Source of the DNA: Alphaproteobacteria bacterium MarineAlpha6_Bin4
Lineage (GTDB): Bacteria > Pseudomonadota > Alphaproteobacteria > GCA-002720895
Assembly (NCBI GenBank): GCA_002937775.1
Contig: PTKO01000004.1
Coordinates: 1 to 46,468 of the forward strand
DNA: 46,468 nucleotides
Direction of reading: 5' to 3'
In this document: piece after piece, positions 25,433 through 35,333 of the stretch
Layout: every line of letters starts with the position of its first letter
Numbering within the stretch: the stretch's first letter is position 1
The notes under the pieces: generated by a model
Database searches by the model: none
What the model saw: only the letters and a program-made list of their open reading frames with translations
What the model was told of the DNA's origin: nothing
Translations under genes and position numbers: made by a program

Positions 25433-26452
25433 GCTTTTTAAAGTCCATATAGATATGGAGAATAAAATTAAAGCTCCAGATTGATGCATTATTGCTATCG
25501 GTATGCTTACATATGATAGCAATGTAGCTATCCCAAATATGATTTGAATAAAAACAACTATTAAAAGAATAGTTGCTTTCTTTTTTATATCTAAAGATAA
25601 ATCATTTAACATTATGCAAATCCAAAAAATAATAGTAAGAAATAAAGTCGTTACTCCTAAAACACGATGATCAAATTGAACTGTTACTGGATTTTCGAAA
25701 AAATTTAAAAATTTTGGTTCTAAATACCAAATATCTATTGGAATTAACTTCTCTCCCATAAATGGAAATGTATTATATGTTAGTCCTGCATCTAAGCCAG
25801 CAACCATACCACCAGAAAATACAGTAACAACAATTAAACATATCAAAATTAAATTAACAAATCTTAGATTTTTATTTTTTGTAAATATTTTTTTTCTATT
25901 TTTTTTTAAATCATAAATACAAAAGGTAATAAATAACAAATATCCATATATAATAAATGCTGTAACTAAATGAAGTGACAATCTATAGTGGCTTACATCT
26001 GGCTTGTTTATTAATCCGCTTTTTACCATATACCACCCAAAAAAACCTTGGAGTATAATTAAAGAAAGAATTATAAAAAAATGTTTTATAAATTTTTTGG
26101 GTATTAATTTTTTAATTAAAAAAGTTATAAGTGGAATAAAAAAAACTAAAAAAATTAAACGACCCCATATACGATGAATATATTCCATCCAAAAAATAAA
26201 CTTAAATTGATCTAAATTAATGTTTTTATTTACTAACAAAAATTCTGGATATTTTTTATATTTTTCAAATAAATCTATCCAATCGGTGTCTTTTAAAGGA
26301 GGAAGTATGCCTTTAAATATATTCCATTCAACTATTGATAATCCAGATTCAGTTAATCTTGTTAAACCTCCAATAAAAACCATAATAAAAACCAAAGAAC
26401 AACATATTACTAGCCACCAATAAATATAATTTAAGTTATTAATATTTTTCAT
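25412..26452 (-). CDS. ctaA: Heme A synthase (COX15/CtaA)
   Basis: It oxidises the methyl group of heme O to form heme A for aa3-type cytochrome oxidase. The 346-residue protein has about eight membrane segments and the four His motifs in order: EYIHRIWGR, HYRLSLHLVTAF, FDHRVLGVTT and IAIMHQSGALI. The N-terminal GGLTRLTESGLSIVEW is a COX15 signature; this mitochondria-like form is common in Alphaproteobacteria. Its last 21 bases overlap the porin gene on the other strand. A TATAAT in reverse orientation at 26475-26480 could be its -10 box. Confidence 0.95.
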   Translation of the reverse strand: MKNINNLNYIYWWLVICCSLVFIMVFIGGLTRLTESGLSIVEWNIFKGILPPLKDTDWIDLFEKYKKYPEFLLVNKNINLDQFKFIFWMEYIHRIWGRLIFLVFFIPLITFLIKKLIPKKFIKHFFIILSLIILQGFFGWYMVKSGLINKPDVSHYRLSLHLVTAFIIYGYLLFITFCIYDLKKNRKKIFTKNKNLRFVNLILICLIVVTVFSGGMVAGLDAGLTYNTFPFMGEKLIPIDIWYLEPKFLNFFENPVTVQFDHRVLGVTTLFLTIIFWICIMLNDLSLDIKKKATILLIVVFIQIIFGIATLLSYVSIPIAIMHQSGALILFSISIWTLKSLPFVSK

Positions 26453-26513
26453 AATTTCACAAAAAAAAATGTATATTATATATAATTAACGAAAAAAATA
26501 TGTAAATAAATAG

Positions 26514-26540
26514 TTGACAATTTTATCAATTAACTATAAT
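26514..26540 (+). promoter_or_regulatory. Sigma-70-type promoter of metY
   Basis: TTGACA at 26514-26519 and TATAAT at 26535-26540 are both exact consensus hexamers, separated by 15 bases, slightly shorter than the usual 17. Transcription would start near 26547, leaving about 20 bases before the metY ATG, too short for a SAM riboswitch. It lies in the 115-base divergent gap with ctaA. Confidence 0.65.
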
Positions 26541-26567
26541 ACATTGTTGATAATAAAATAAAATATT

Positions 26568-27863
26568 ATGTTAAAAAAAACAGGTCCAAAAAAAGAAACA
26601 ATAGTATTACATGCTGGGCATAGAAAAGATGAAACAACTAATGCCGTAGCAGTGCCAATTTATCAATCAACTTCTTATCAATTCAACGATACTGAACATG
26701 CTGCTAATTTATTTGCTCTTAAAGAGTTTGGAAATATTTATTCAAGAATAATGAACCCAACATGTGCTGTTTTAGAAGAAAGAATTACTAAATTAGAAGG
26801 TGGAGCAGCAGCTCTTGCAGTTTCATCAGGACAAGCTGCATCTATGATGTCTTTACAAAATATTGCGCATGCCGGTGATAATGTTATTAGTTCAACTGAT
26901 TTATATGGTGGAACTTGGAATTTGTTTAACAACGCCTTATCTACGATGGGAATTGAAGTTAGATTTGTTGACCCCGAAGATCCAGAAAAATTTAGAGATG
27001 CCGCAGATAATAAAACCAGAGCAATTTATGCCGAAACATTACCTAACCCAAAATTACAAGTTTTTCCTATTAAAGAAGTATCAGATATTGGTAGAGAACT
27101 TGGAATACCTTTAATTATGGATAATACAGCTGCATACGGCTTATGCAGACCTTTTGAACATGGTGCAGCAATTGAAGCTTCTTCATGTACAAAATATATA
27201 GGTGGTCATGGAAATTCTATTGGAGGAATAATTGTAGATGGTGGAAATTTTGATTGGGAAAAACAAGGAGACAGATTTCCAATGCTTAATGAACCAGACC
27301 CAAATTACCATGGAGCTGTCTGGACTGAAGCTGTCAAACCGTTGGGCCCAATTGCATATATTATTAAAGCGCGAGTTACGTTATTAAGAGATTGCGGACA
27401 ATGCATGAGTCCATTTAATGCTTATAATTTTATCCAAGGTTTAGAAACTCTTCCTTTGAGAATTGAAAGACATTCACAAAATGCACTTGCAGTTGCAAAT
27501 TACCTAAACAAACATTCTAAAGTATCTAAAGTTATATATCCTGGTTTGATGTCAGGAAAATTTAGAAAAAGAGCTGATAAATATTTATCTGGCGGATATG
27601 GTGGTTTATGCGGATTTGAATTAAAAAACGGTTTAAAATCAGGAAAAAAATTCATTAATAATTTAAAATTATTTTATCACCTAGCTAATATTGGAGATTC
27701 AAGAAGTTTAGCAATACATCCAGCTAGCACAACACATTCACAACTCACATCTGATGAACAACTTGCTACAGGTGTAACCCCGGGTTATATTAGATTATCA
27801 GTAGGAATTGAGCATATAGACGATATTCTTGAAGATTTAGAACAAGCTTTGAAAAAAGCATAA
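26568..27863 (+). CDS. metY: O-acetylhomoserine sulfhydrylase / aminocarboxypropyltransferase
   Basis: MetY makes homocysteine (or methionine) from O-acetylhomoserine and sulfide (or methanethiol) with pyridoxal phosphate. The 431-residue protein starts ETIVLHAGHRKDETTNAVAVPIYQSTSY, has VSSGQAASMMSLQNI, NPKLQVFPI, and the cofactor Lys209 in SSCTKYIGGHGNSIGG. The longer form with the insertion after the Lys (GAVWTEA...LGPIAYIIKAR) and the ending IRLSVGIEHIDDILEDLEQAL separates it from cystathionine gamma-synthase. It has a strong promoter with a short leader. fprA follows after 31 bases. Confidence 0.94.
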   Translation: MLKKTGPKKETIVLHAGHRKDETTNAVAVPIYQSTSYQFNDTEHAANLFALKEFGNIYSRIMNPTCAVLEERITKLEGGAAALAVSSGQAASMMSLQNIAHAGDNVISSTDLYGGTWNLFNNALSTMGIEVRFVDPEDPEKFRDAADNKTRAIYAETLPNPKLQVFPIKEVSDIGRELGIPLIMDNTAAYGLCRPFEHGAAIEASSCTKYIGGHGNSIGGIIVDGGNFDWEKQGDRFPMLNEPDPNYHGAVWTEAVKPLGPIAYIIKARVTLLRDCGQCMSPFNAYNFIQGLETLPLRIERHSQNALAVANYLNKHSKVSKVIYPGLMSGKFRKRADKYLSGGYGGLCGFELKNGLKSGKKFINNLKLFYHLANIGDSRSLAIHPASTTHSQLTSDEQLATGVTPGYIRLSVGIEHIDDILEDLEQALKKA

Positions 27864-27894
27864 ATATCTGTAATAATTTAAATTAAAAATAATT

Positions 27895-29190
27895 ATGAAA
27901 GGTCCTAGCGTTGTTGTAATAGGTTCTGGTCCAAGTGGATTTTATACTGCCGAATCTATTTCAAAAAAATTAAATTCTAACATCGATATAATTGACCGTT
28001 TACCAACACCTTTTGGTCTAATTAGAGGAGGAGTTGCGCCTGATCACCAAACAACAAAAAAAATAACTGCTATCTATTCCAAGATAGCAAAAAAGGAACA
28101 AGTCAATTTTTTTGGGAATATTGAAATTGGAAAAGATATTTCAATTGATGAAATAAGAAAAATTTATGATGTTGTTGTTTTGGCTATTGGGTCAGAATTA
28201 GATAATAAATTAGAAATAAAAGGCTCAAACTTAAAAGGTGTTTATGGTTCAGCGGAATTTGTAGGATGGTACAATGGACATCCAGATTATGTAAGTTTAG
28301 AACCAGATTTAAATACTGAGAATGTTGTAGTAGTTGGCAATGGAAATGTTGCTATAGATATTGTAAGAGTTTTATCAAAAACTTCAGAAGAAATGATAAA
28401 TTCAGATATACCTGAATATGCTTTAAATTCTATTAATAAATCTCCTATAAAAAATTTGTACATGGTAGGTAGAAGAGGACCAATTGAAGCTAAATTTACA
28501 AACGTTGAGCTTAGAGAGATGGGAAATTTAAAAAATTGCCTACCAATTGTAAACTTAGATTTACCAAGTAAAGTAGTGGGAAATTATTCAGAAAGAGATC
28601 AAAGATTAATTGAAAAAAATTTAGAAACTTTAAAAAGTTTTTCTTTGATTGAAAAAAATAATAAAGAAAAAAAACTAAATTTTAATTTTTTTCAAAAACC
28701 GATTGAAATTATTGGTAATGAGAGAGTCGAATCTGTTAATTTTGAAACAACAAAGTTAGAAGGAACTAAATTAAAAAGTACTGGAGAAATTAATAATATT
28801 AATTGTGGTTTGATTATATCGGCAATAGGATATAAACCAAAAGAAGTCCCAGGTATAAAAATATCTAATGGAGTAGTTAAAAATAATAATGGAAAAATTG
28901 ATAAAGGTTTTTATGCAGCCGGTTGGATTAGAAGAGGCCCTACCGGAGTCATTGGGACTAATAAGGCTGATGGCGAATTAGTAGCAGACTTAATTAGCAA
29001 AGATTTTAAAGATCAAAACAAGGATGGAAGAAAGTCATTGATTGAGTTAATAAAATCTAAAAATTTAAAGTCAACGTCTTTTGAAAATTGGGAGAAAATT
29101 GATTCTTATGAAAAAAAGAATGCAGTAGAACCAGCCCCAAGAAAGAAGATTCTAACTATCAAAGAAATGCTAAATTTATGTAATATATAA
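27895..29190 (+). CDS. Adrenodoxin reductase-like ferredoxin/flavodoxin-NADP+ reductase
   Basis: The 431-residue flavoprotein transfers electrons between NADPH and a ferredoxin. It has the FAD fold VVVIGSGPSGFYTAESI at residues 5-21, RLPTPFGLIRGGVAPDHQ near 35-52, the NADPH fold VVVVGNGNVAIDIVRVL near 145-160, VGRRGPIEAKFTNVELREM, and the C-terminal FYAAGWIRRGPTGVIGTNKADGELVADL. These motifs and the length match the mitochondrial/FprA group rather than plant-type FNR. The cell could use it to supply electrons to Fe-S assembly or to hydroxylases such as heme A synthase; the partner is not shown here. lysS starts 2 bases after its stop. Confidence 0.9.
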   Translation: MKGPSVVVIGSGPSGFYTAESISKKLNSNIDIIDRLPTPFGLIRGGVAPDHQTTKKITAIYSKIAKKEQVNFFGNIEIGKDISIDEIRKIYDVVVLAIGSELDNKLEIKGSNLKGVYGSAEFVGWYNGHPDYVSLEPDLNTENVVVVGNGNVAIDIVRVLSKTSEEMINSDIPEYALNSINKSPIKNLYMVGRRGPIEAKFTNVELREMGNLKNCLPIVNLDLPSKVVGNYSERDQRLIEKNLETLKSFSLIEKNNKEKKLNFNFFQKPIEIIGNERVESVNFETTKLEGTKLKSTGEINNINCGLIISAIGYKPKEVPGIKISNGVVKNNNGKIDKGFYAAGWIRRGPTGVIGTNKADGELVADLISKDFKDQNKDGRKSLIELIKSKNLKSTSFENWEKIDSYEKKNAVEPAPRKKILTIKEMLNLCNI

Positions 29191-29192
29191 AT

Positions 29193-30755
29193 ATGGGTAT
29201 TGATTTCTCAAAAGCAGATCAAATTAACTCTTGGCCTTTTCAAGAAGCCAGGTTAATTAAAAAAAAAATAAATAAGAAACCAGACAAAGGTTATATTTTA
29301 TTTCAATCTGGTTATGGAGCATCTGGGCTACCACACATAGGAACTTTTGGAGAGGTTACTAGAACCAGAATGATAATGAATGCATTTAGTAAAATTTCTG
29401 ATATTTCTACAAAATTAATTACTTTTTCTGATGATTATGATGCTTTAAGAAAGGTTCCAGATAATTTACCAAATCAAAAAATGTTAAAGGAAAATTTAGG
29501 CAAGCCAGTATCTTCAATACCAGATCCTTTTGGAGAATACGAAACTTTTGCAGAGAATGTTAATAATAAATTAAAAAGTTTTTTAGATAGTTTTGGAATT
29601 AAATTTGAGCTCAAAAGTGCAACAGAATTATATAAATCTGGTTTTTTCGACAAATATCTATTAAAGATTTTAAAAAATTATAAAAAAATAAATGATATTG
29701 TTTTACCAACAATAGGCCCAGAAAGAAGATCAACTTACAGTCCTATTTTACCAATAAGCCAGAAAACTGGAAAAGTTCTTCAAGTTCCAATAAAAATAGA
29801 AAATCAAGAAAAAGGCGAAATAAGTTTTACTGACGAAGATGGAGAAAATTATAAAACCAACATATTAAAAGGTAATTGTAAGTTGCAATGGAAAGTTGAT
29901 TGGGCAATGAGATGGGATGCACTTGATGTAGATTATGAGTTATATGGCAAAGATTTGGTAGATTCAATAAGGAGCACAACGGAAATTTGTAAATTATTAG
30001 GCAAAACCCCACCATTAGGATTTAATTATGAACTTTTCTTAGATGAAAAAGGTGAAAAAATATCTAAAAAAAAAGGAAACGGAATGTCAATTGAAGAATG
30101 GATTAAATACGGAACTTCTGAAAGTTTATTATTATTTATGTATTACACTCCAAAAAAAGCAAAAAGATTATATTATGATGTTATTCCGAAGCATGTTGAT
30201 GAATATCTTAGACATTTAAAACAATTCGATAGCCAAAAAGATATAGAAAAATTAAATAACCCTATAATACATATTCACGCAGATAAAATACCAAAGGCTG
30301 AGATTAATATAAGCTTTTCATTAATTTTGAATTTAGTAAGCGCATGTCAAAGCGATGATAAGGATATTATTTGGAATTATATTAAAGAATATTTACCTAA
30401 TGTTAATCCATCAGATAATCCATATACAGATAAGTTAGTAGAATTTTCTATCCAATATTATAAAGATTTTGTTGAACCAAACAAAAAATATAAAAAACCT
30501 TCAGAGGAAGAAAAAAAAGTTCTTGAAGAACTTATTAATATATTAAAGGAATTTAAAGAAAATGTTTCTTCTGAAGAAGTGCAAACAGAAATTTATGAAC
30601 TTGGAAAGAAATTTAAATATGAATTAAAAGATTGGTTTTTATTTCTTTATGAAATTCTGTTAGGACAAAAAAATGGGCCTAGATTAGGAACATTTGTCTT
30701 ACTTCTAAGTATTAAAGAAACAATCAAATTAATTGAGAAAAGCTTTTCTAGATAA
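29193..30755 (+). CDS. lysS: Lysyl-tRNA synthetase, class I
   Basis: The 520-residue enzyme charges tRNA-Lys and belongs to the class I type found in archaea and many Alphaproteobacteria, not the class II enzyme of E. coli. The HIGH-type motif is HIGT at residues 48-51, followed by FGEVTRTRMI; the KMSKS-type motif is KISKKKGNGMSIEEW near 289-303. The middle holds GNCKLQWKVDWAMRWDALDVDYELYGKD, a class I LysRS signature. It is in a same-strand run with fprA and converges on sufE with a 3-base gap. Confidence 0.96.
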   Translation: MGIDFSKADQINSWPFQEARLIKKKINKKPDKGYILFQSGYGASGLPHIGTFGEVTRTRMIMNAFSKISDISTKLITFSDDYDALRKVPDNLPNQKMLKENLGKPVSSIPDPFGEYETFAENVNNKLKSFLDSFGIKFELKSATELYKSGFFDKYLLKILKNYKKINDIVLPTIGPERRSTYSPILPISQKTGKVLQVPIKIENQEKGEISFTDEDGENYKTNILKGNCKLQWKVDWAMRWDALDVDYELYGKDLVDSIRSTTEICKLLGKTPPLGFNYELFLDEKGEKISKKKGNGMSIEEWIKYGTSESLLLFMYYTPKKAKRLYYDVIPKHVDEYLRHLKQFDSQKDIEKLNNPIIHIHADKIPKAEINISFSLILNLVSACQSDDKDIIWNYIKEYLPNVNPSDNPYTDKLVEFSIQYYKDFVEPNKKYKKPSEEEKKVLEELINILKEFKENVSSEEVQTEIYELGKKFKYELKDWFLFLYEILLGQKNGPRLGTFVLLLSIKETIKLIEKSFSR

Positions 30756-30758
30756 ATG

Positions 30759-31184
30759 TTATTTAGAGTATTGTTTTGCATAATTCATAATTTTTTCAAC
30801 CATTGCATGAAGGCCATTTGTTCTACTTGGAGTCAGGTGTACTCCTAAGCCAACTTTATCTATAAATTCAGGTGGATTGTTAATTATATCTTCAGGCGGT
30901 CTATCAGAATAGATTCTTAAAAGCATAGCAATTAAACCTCTAGTTATTACTGAGTTGCTATCAGCTTTAAAATTCAAAATATTATTATTTTTTTCTGGCA
31001 CTAGATACACTTCAGATACACAACCTTCAACTTTAAATTCGTTAGTATGGAATTTATCTGGAAGCATATCTAACTTTTTACCCATATCTATTATATGTTC
31101 ATATTTTTCTTGCCAATCTTCAAAAAAAGAAAACTCTTCTATAAGATCTTTTTGTTCTTCATTAATTGATTTTTTTTTATTCAT
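30759..31184 (-). CDS. sufE: Cysteine desulfuration protein SufE
   Basis: SufE takes persulfide sulfur from the desulfurase SufS for iron-sulfur cluster assembly. The 141-residue protein has the sulfur-accepting Cys55 in KVEGCVSEVYL, preceded by the W-x-x-K-Y-x-x-I-I-D-x-G-K-K-L helix and followed by DSNSVITRGLIAMLL and the C-terminal VGLGVHLTPSRTNGLHAMVEKI. All are standard. It faces lysS tail to tail and pyrD head to head across 60 AT-rich bases that must contain both promoters. The desulfurase itself is not in the window. Confidence 0.94.
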   Translation of the reverse strand: MNKKKSINEEQKDLIEEFSFFEDWQEKYEHIIDMGKKLDMLPDKFHTNEFKVEGCVSEVYLVPEKNNNILNFKADSNSVITRGLIAMLLRIYSDRPPEDIINNPPEFIDKVGLGVHLTPSRTNGLHAMVEKIMNYAKQYSK

Positions 31185-31244
31185 AAAAAAATAAGTAAAT
31201 ATTATATATATAAGTAAATAAAATTTGTTTTATAGTTAATAAAA

Positions 31245-32306
31245 TTGTTAGAAAAATTATATAAGAAAATATTTCCTATTTTAAACTTTGTACCTCCTGA
31301 GTTAGCGCATAATTTAGCAATAAAATTTTTTTCAAAATATAAAAAAACAATTGAAAAAGATGATCAGATACTTAACAGCAATGTTTGTAATTTACAATTT
31401 AGTAATCCAATAGGTTTGGCAGCAGGTTTTGATAAGAATGGAGAAGCTTATAACGGCTTATTAAGTTTAGGTTTTGGATTTGTAGAAATAGGCACGGTTA
31501 CATTAAATCCTCAGATTGGTAATAAAAAACCCAGAATTTTTAGATTAAAAGAAGATAAAGCAATTATAAACAGATTGGGATTTAACAATGTTGGGGCAGA
31601 AAAAGTTTTAAAAAATATAAAAAAAAATGAAGTTAATAGCAAAAGATTGTTAGGAATAAATTTAGGTAAGAATTTGGATAGCATAGAACCTATAGAGGAC
31701 TACTTAAAATTAATAAAAATTTTTGATAAAAAAGCTAGTTATATAACATTAAATATATCATCACCCAACACTCCTGATTTAAGAGAGTTAGAAAAAAAAA
31801 ATAATTTAGAAAAATTTGTGAAAAAAGTTTCCTTAGTTAAAAGAAAAAATTCAATAAAATCTCCAATTTTTTTAAAAATAGATCCAGATTTAAATACTAA
31901 AGAACTTGGAGATATAGCCGACATTATTCTTAGCTCTTCAATTGATGGTATTATAATTTCCAATACTTCAATCAATAGATCAAATAATTTAATTAATACA
32001 AACGCAGGTGAAGTAGGGGGTATAAGTGGTTTACCATTAAAAACAAAATCTAACAAATTACTCAAAGATTTTTATATTCTAACAAATGGAAAAATTCCAT
32101 TGATAGGAGTTGGTGGTATATCAAATGCAAAAGATGCATATGAACGAATATTAAATGGCGCGTCATTGGTGCAATTGTATACAGCGCTAGTTTACCATGG
32201 GCCTTCAATAGTTAATAATATTAAGAAGGAATTAGTATATTTTTTAAAAAAAGATAATTATAAATGTGTTGAACAAGCGATAGGAAAATTAAATAAATTA
32301 AAATGA
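31245..32306 (+). CDS. pyrD: Dihydroorotate dehydrogenase, quinone-linked class 2
   Basis: PyrD oxidises dihydroorotate to orotate at the membrane in pyrimidine synthesis. The 353-residue protein has PPELAHNLAIKFF at the N-terminus, the membrane-contact helix of class 2, then NPIGLAAGFDKNGEAYNGL, FGFVEIGTVTLNPQ.GNKKPR, LNISSPNTPDLREL (catalytic Ser) and IPLIGVGGISNAKDAYERILNGASLVQLYTALVYHG. The start codon is TTG at 31245; in-frame stop codons lie just upstream and no ATG fits. The end overlaps the HAD gene by ATGA. Confidence 0.95.
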   Translation: MLEKLYKKIFPILNFVPPELAHNLAIKFFSKYKKTIEKDDQILNSNVCNLQFSNPIGLAAGFDKNGEAYNGLLSLGFGFVEIGTVTLNPQIGNKKPRIFRLKEDKAIINRLGFNNVGAEKVLKNIKKNEVNSKRLLGINLGKNLDSIEPIEDYLKLIKIFDKKASYITLNISSPNTPDLRELEKKNNLEKFVKKVSLVKRKNSIKSPIFLKIDPDLNTKELGDIADIILSSSIDGIIISNTSINRSNNLINTNAGEVGGISGLPLKTKSNKLLKDFYILTNGKIPLIGVGGISNAKDAYERILNGASLVQLYTALVYHGPSIVNNIKKELVYFLKKDNYKCVEQAIGKLNKLK

Positions 32307-33118
32307 TTAAAAAAAAAAATTTTTCAGAAATAGCTAATTTTTATGATTTTTTTTTTTTCGATTTGTATGGAGTTACCCACAATGGAATAAAATTATTCCC
32401 TGGGATAGTTCCCATTTTGAAACAAATTAAAGTTTTAAAAAAAAAGGCTATATTTATTTCTAATGCCCCAAGAAGATCTGAAAAAATAAAAAGTTTTTTA
32501 AATAAAATAGGGTTAAAAAGAAGTTTATATCTTGATGTATTTAGTTCTGGGGACATAACTTATAAAAATTATTTAACAAAATTAAAAAAAAAAAAAAAAT
32601 ATTATTTTATAGGAGCAAAAAAAGATAATGATTTTTGTAATGGATTAAAAATTATAAAAGAAAAAGAATTAGAAAAATCTGACTTTATTTTAAATTTAGG
32701 TGTAAATGATGGTGAAAGATTAGCCGAATATAAAAAAATTTTAAATGAAGCTGCAAAATTATCTTTGTTAATGGTCTGCGTTAATCCAGATTTAGAGGTT
32801 ATTAGGGGAAAAAAAAAAGAAATTTGCGCAGGTTCATTAGCATTAGAATATAAAAAGTTTGGTGGAAATATTTTATATTTTGGAAAACCACATCTAACAA
32901 TTTATAAAGAAATTTCTAAAAAATTAAAAATAAAAAGCAAAAAAAAGATTTTAGCTATAGGGGATTCTTTAAGAACTGATATATTGGGTGCTAATAATTA
33001 TAATATAGATTCTGCATTGGTGTTAAGTGGCATTCACAGTAAAATAAAAGAAATTGAAAAAATTTGTAAAAAAACAAATATATATCCAAAGTTCTTATTT
33101 AATGAATTAATGTGGTAG
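32303..33118 (+). CDS. HAD-superfamily class IIA hydrolase
   Basis: The 271-residue protein has the HAD nucleophile motif FFFDLYGVTHNG near residues 17-28 (first Asp intact), the second motif AIFISNAPRRSEKI near 48-61, and the last motif KILAIGDSLRTDILGANNYNIDSALVLSG near 213-241. This is the IIA-capped HAD group, as in NagD and the alphaproteobacterial family TIGR01459. Substrates are usually small phosphorylated metabolites; none can be named here. Translation is coupled to pyrD by a 4-base overlap, but a role in pyrimidine metabolism is only suggested by position. Confidence 0.88.
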   Translation: MIKKKNFSEIANFYDFFFFDLYGVTHNGIKLFPGIVPILKQIKVLKKKAIFISNAPRRSEKIKSFLNKIGLKRSLYLDVFSSGDITYKNYLTKLKKKKKYYFIGAKKDNDFCNGLKIIKEKELEKSDFILNLGVNDGERLAEYKKILNEAAKLSLLMVCVNPDLEVIRGKKKEICAGSLALEYKKFGGNILYFGKPHLTIYKEISKKLKIKSKKKILAIGDSLRTDILGANNYNIDSALVLSGIHSKIKEIEKICKKTNIYPKFLFNELMW

Positions 33119-33146
33119 AAATATTTATTAGTTAAATCAGTAATTT

Positions 33147-35306
33147 ATGAATAAAAAGAATAAAAGAAATTATAGCAGTTGGACTCAAATAGCAAAAAAA
33201 GAGTTAAAAAATAATAAGTTAGACAAACTATTTTCTAAAACTCCTGATGGTATTGAAATAAAGCCTTTGTATACAATTAATGATTTAAAAAAACTAGATC
33301 ATATTAATAGCTATCCAGGAATGGAACCTTATATTAGAGGTCCAAAAGCGACGATGTATCCAAATAGACCTTGGACAATTAGACAGTACGCAGGATTTTC
33401 TACTGCAGAAGAATCAAATAAATTTTATAAAGATAATATTAAAAGTGGACAAACAGGACTATCAGTAGCTTTTGATTTAGCCACTCATAGAGGCTACGAC
33501 TCTGACCATCCTAAAGTTTTAGGAGATGTTGGTAAAGCAGGAGTGGCAATAGATACAGTTGATGATATGAAAATTCTTTTTAATGGAATTCCTTTGGAAA
33601 AAATGAGTGTTTCTATGACAATGAATGGCGCAGTATTGCCAGTTTTAGCAAATTTTATAGTTGCAGGAGAAGAACAAGGTGTTGCGCAAAATAAATTATC
33701 TGGAACTATTCAAAATGATATTTTAAAAGAATTCATGGTAAGAAACACATACATATATCCGCCTGAACCAAGTATGAGAATTGTTTCAGATATAATTGAA
33801 TACACTTCTAAGCACATGCCAAAATTTAATTCTATATCAATTTCAGGATATCATATGCAAGAAGCAGGATCTACTACGGCTCAGGAATTAGCTTTTACTC
33901 TCGCAGACGGGGTTGAGTATGTTAAGTGTGCTTTATCTAAAGGTCTTAAAGTTGACGAATTTGCACCACGTTTATCATTTTTTTTTGCTATTGGAATTGA
34001 TTTTTTTATGGAAATTGCAAAACTTAGAGGAGCTAGATTGCTTTGGCACAAATTAATGAAACAATTTAAACCAAAAGATCCCAGAAGTTCAATTTTAAGA
34101 ACTCATTGTCAAACATCTGGCGCAAGTTTAACTGAACAAGACCCCTATAATAATGTTGTTAGAACAACAATAGAAGCAATGGCTTCAGTTTTAGGTGGCA
34201 CACAATCTTTACACACAAACTCATTTGATGAAGCCTTAGCTCTTCCAACTCCATTTTCAGCAAGAATTGCAAGAAATACACAATTAATTTTAGCTGAAGA
34301 AACAGGAATAAATAAGACAATCGACCCTTTTGGAGGAAGTTTTTTTATTGAAAAGTTAACAGATGATTTAGTTAAAGAAGCAGAAAAAATGATTAATGAA
34401 ATAAATAAAATGGGAGGAATGACCAAGGCCGTTGAAAAAGGTTATCCAAAATTAAAAATTGAAGAAGCTGCAACACTTAAACAAGCTAGAATTGATAACG
34501 CAGATGAGGTTGTTGTTGGTGTTAATAAATATCCTCCTGATACAAAAGAAAAAGTGGATATACTTAATATCGATAATACAAAAGTTAGAAAAGAACAAAT
34601 TGCAAAATTATCAAAAATAAGAAAAAAAAGGAACTCCAAAAAAGTCTTAGCTTCCTTAGAAGCCTTAACTAACGCAGCTAAAAAAGAGCCAAATAAAACA
34701 AATTTATTAAAGTACACAATTGATGCTGCTAGAAACAGAGCTTCAGTTGGAGAAATTTCAGATGCATTAGAGACTGTATTTACAAGACACAGAGCTATAA
34801 TAAGGAGTGTTTCAGGAGTTTATAAATCTGCTTTTGAAGGTAAAGAAGGTTTGAAGGATATAAAAATACAAATAAAAAAATTTGTTTCTAAGTTTGGAAG
34901 AAGACCAAGAATGTTAGTTGTTAAACTTGGGCAAGATGGACATGATAGAGGTGCAAAAATTATTGCCACTTCATTTGCTGATATAGGATTTGATGTTGAC
35001 ATAGGTCCTTTATTTCAAACGCCAGATGAAGCTGCGAAGCAAGCGTTGGAAAGTGATGTTCATGTAATTGGTGTATCAAGCCAAGCAGCTGGTCATAAAA
35101 CATTAGTCCCTGAATTATTAAAAAGTTTAAAGAAACAAGGAAATAAAGATATTTTAGTTGTTTGTGGAGGAGTCATACCTCCTCAGGATTATAAATTTTT
35201 AAAAGATAAAGGTGTTGCAGCTATTTACGGACCAGGTACAAATATTCCAAAAGCAGCTGATGATATAATTCAGTTAATTGAAAAAAAGAAAAATATTGCT
35301 GCTTAA
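33147..35306 (+). CDS. scpA: Methylmalonyl-CoA mutase, single-chain B12-dependent
   Basis: The enzyme interconverts methylmalonyl-CoA and succinyl-CoA with adenosylcobalamin. The 719-residue protein has the substrate barrel first ([74 protein letters not shown]) and the cobalamin domain at the end: D597-x-H599-x-x-G602 in [10 protein letters not shown], then [11 protein letters not shown] and [12 protein letters not shown]. All B12-binding signatures are intact. Barrel and B12 domain are in one chain, unlike split mutases. Its GTPase meaB follows after 27 bases. In a methylotroph it can serve propionyl-CoA oxidation or the ethylmalonyl-CoA route of glyoxylate regeneration. Confidence 0.97.
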   Translation: MNKKNKRNYSSWTQIAKKELKNNKLDKLFSKTPDGIEIKPLYTINDLKKLDHINSYPGMEPYIRGPKATMYPNRPWTIRQYAGFSTAEESNKFYKDNIKSGQTGLSVAFDLATHRGYDSDHPKVLGDVGKAGVAIDTVDDMKILFNGIPLEKMSVSMTMNGAVLPVLANFIVAGEEQGVAQNKLSGTIQNDILKEFMVRNTYIYPPEPSMRIVSDIIEYTSKHMPKFNSISISGYHMQEAGSTTAQELAFTLADGVEYVKCALSKGLKVDEFAPRLSFFFAIGIDFFMEIAKLRGARLLWHKLMKQFKPKDPRSSILRTHCQTSGASLTEQDPYNNVVRTTIEAMASVLGGTQSLHTNSFDEALALPTPFSARIARNTQLILAEETGINKTIDPFGGSFFIEKLTDDLVKEAEKMINEINKMGGMTKAVEKGYPKLKIEEAATLKQARIDNADEVVVGVNKYPPDTKEKVDILNIDNTKVRKEQIAKLSKIRKKRNSKKVLASLEALTNAAKKEPNKTNLLKYTIDAARNRASVGEISDALETVFTRHRAIIRSVSGVYKSAFEGKEGLKDIKIQIKKFVSKFGRRPRMLVVKLGQDGHDRGAKIIATSFADIGFDVDIGPLFQTPDEAAKQALESDVHVIGVSSQAAGHKTLVPELLKSLKKQGNKDILVVCGGVIPPQDYKFLKDKGVAAIYGPGTNIPKAADDIIQLIEKKKNIAA

Positions 35307-35333
35307 TTTTTACTTTTAATTTTAATAATTTAA

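Noticed and set aside
26453-26567. Possible SAM riboswitch upstream of metY
   Set aside because: The consensus promoter leaves only about 20 transcribed bases before the ATG, and no conserved structured core is visible.
32585-32600. Possible frameshift at a long A run in the HAD gene
   Set aside because: The reading frame continues across the run and the downstream GDSLRTD motif is in the same frame, so the gene is intact.
33119-33146. Cobalamin riboswitch upstream of methylmalonyl-CoA mutase
   Set aside because: The gap is 28 bases, far too short, and the upstream sequence is coding.
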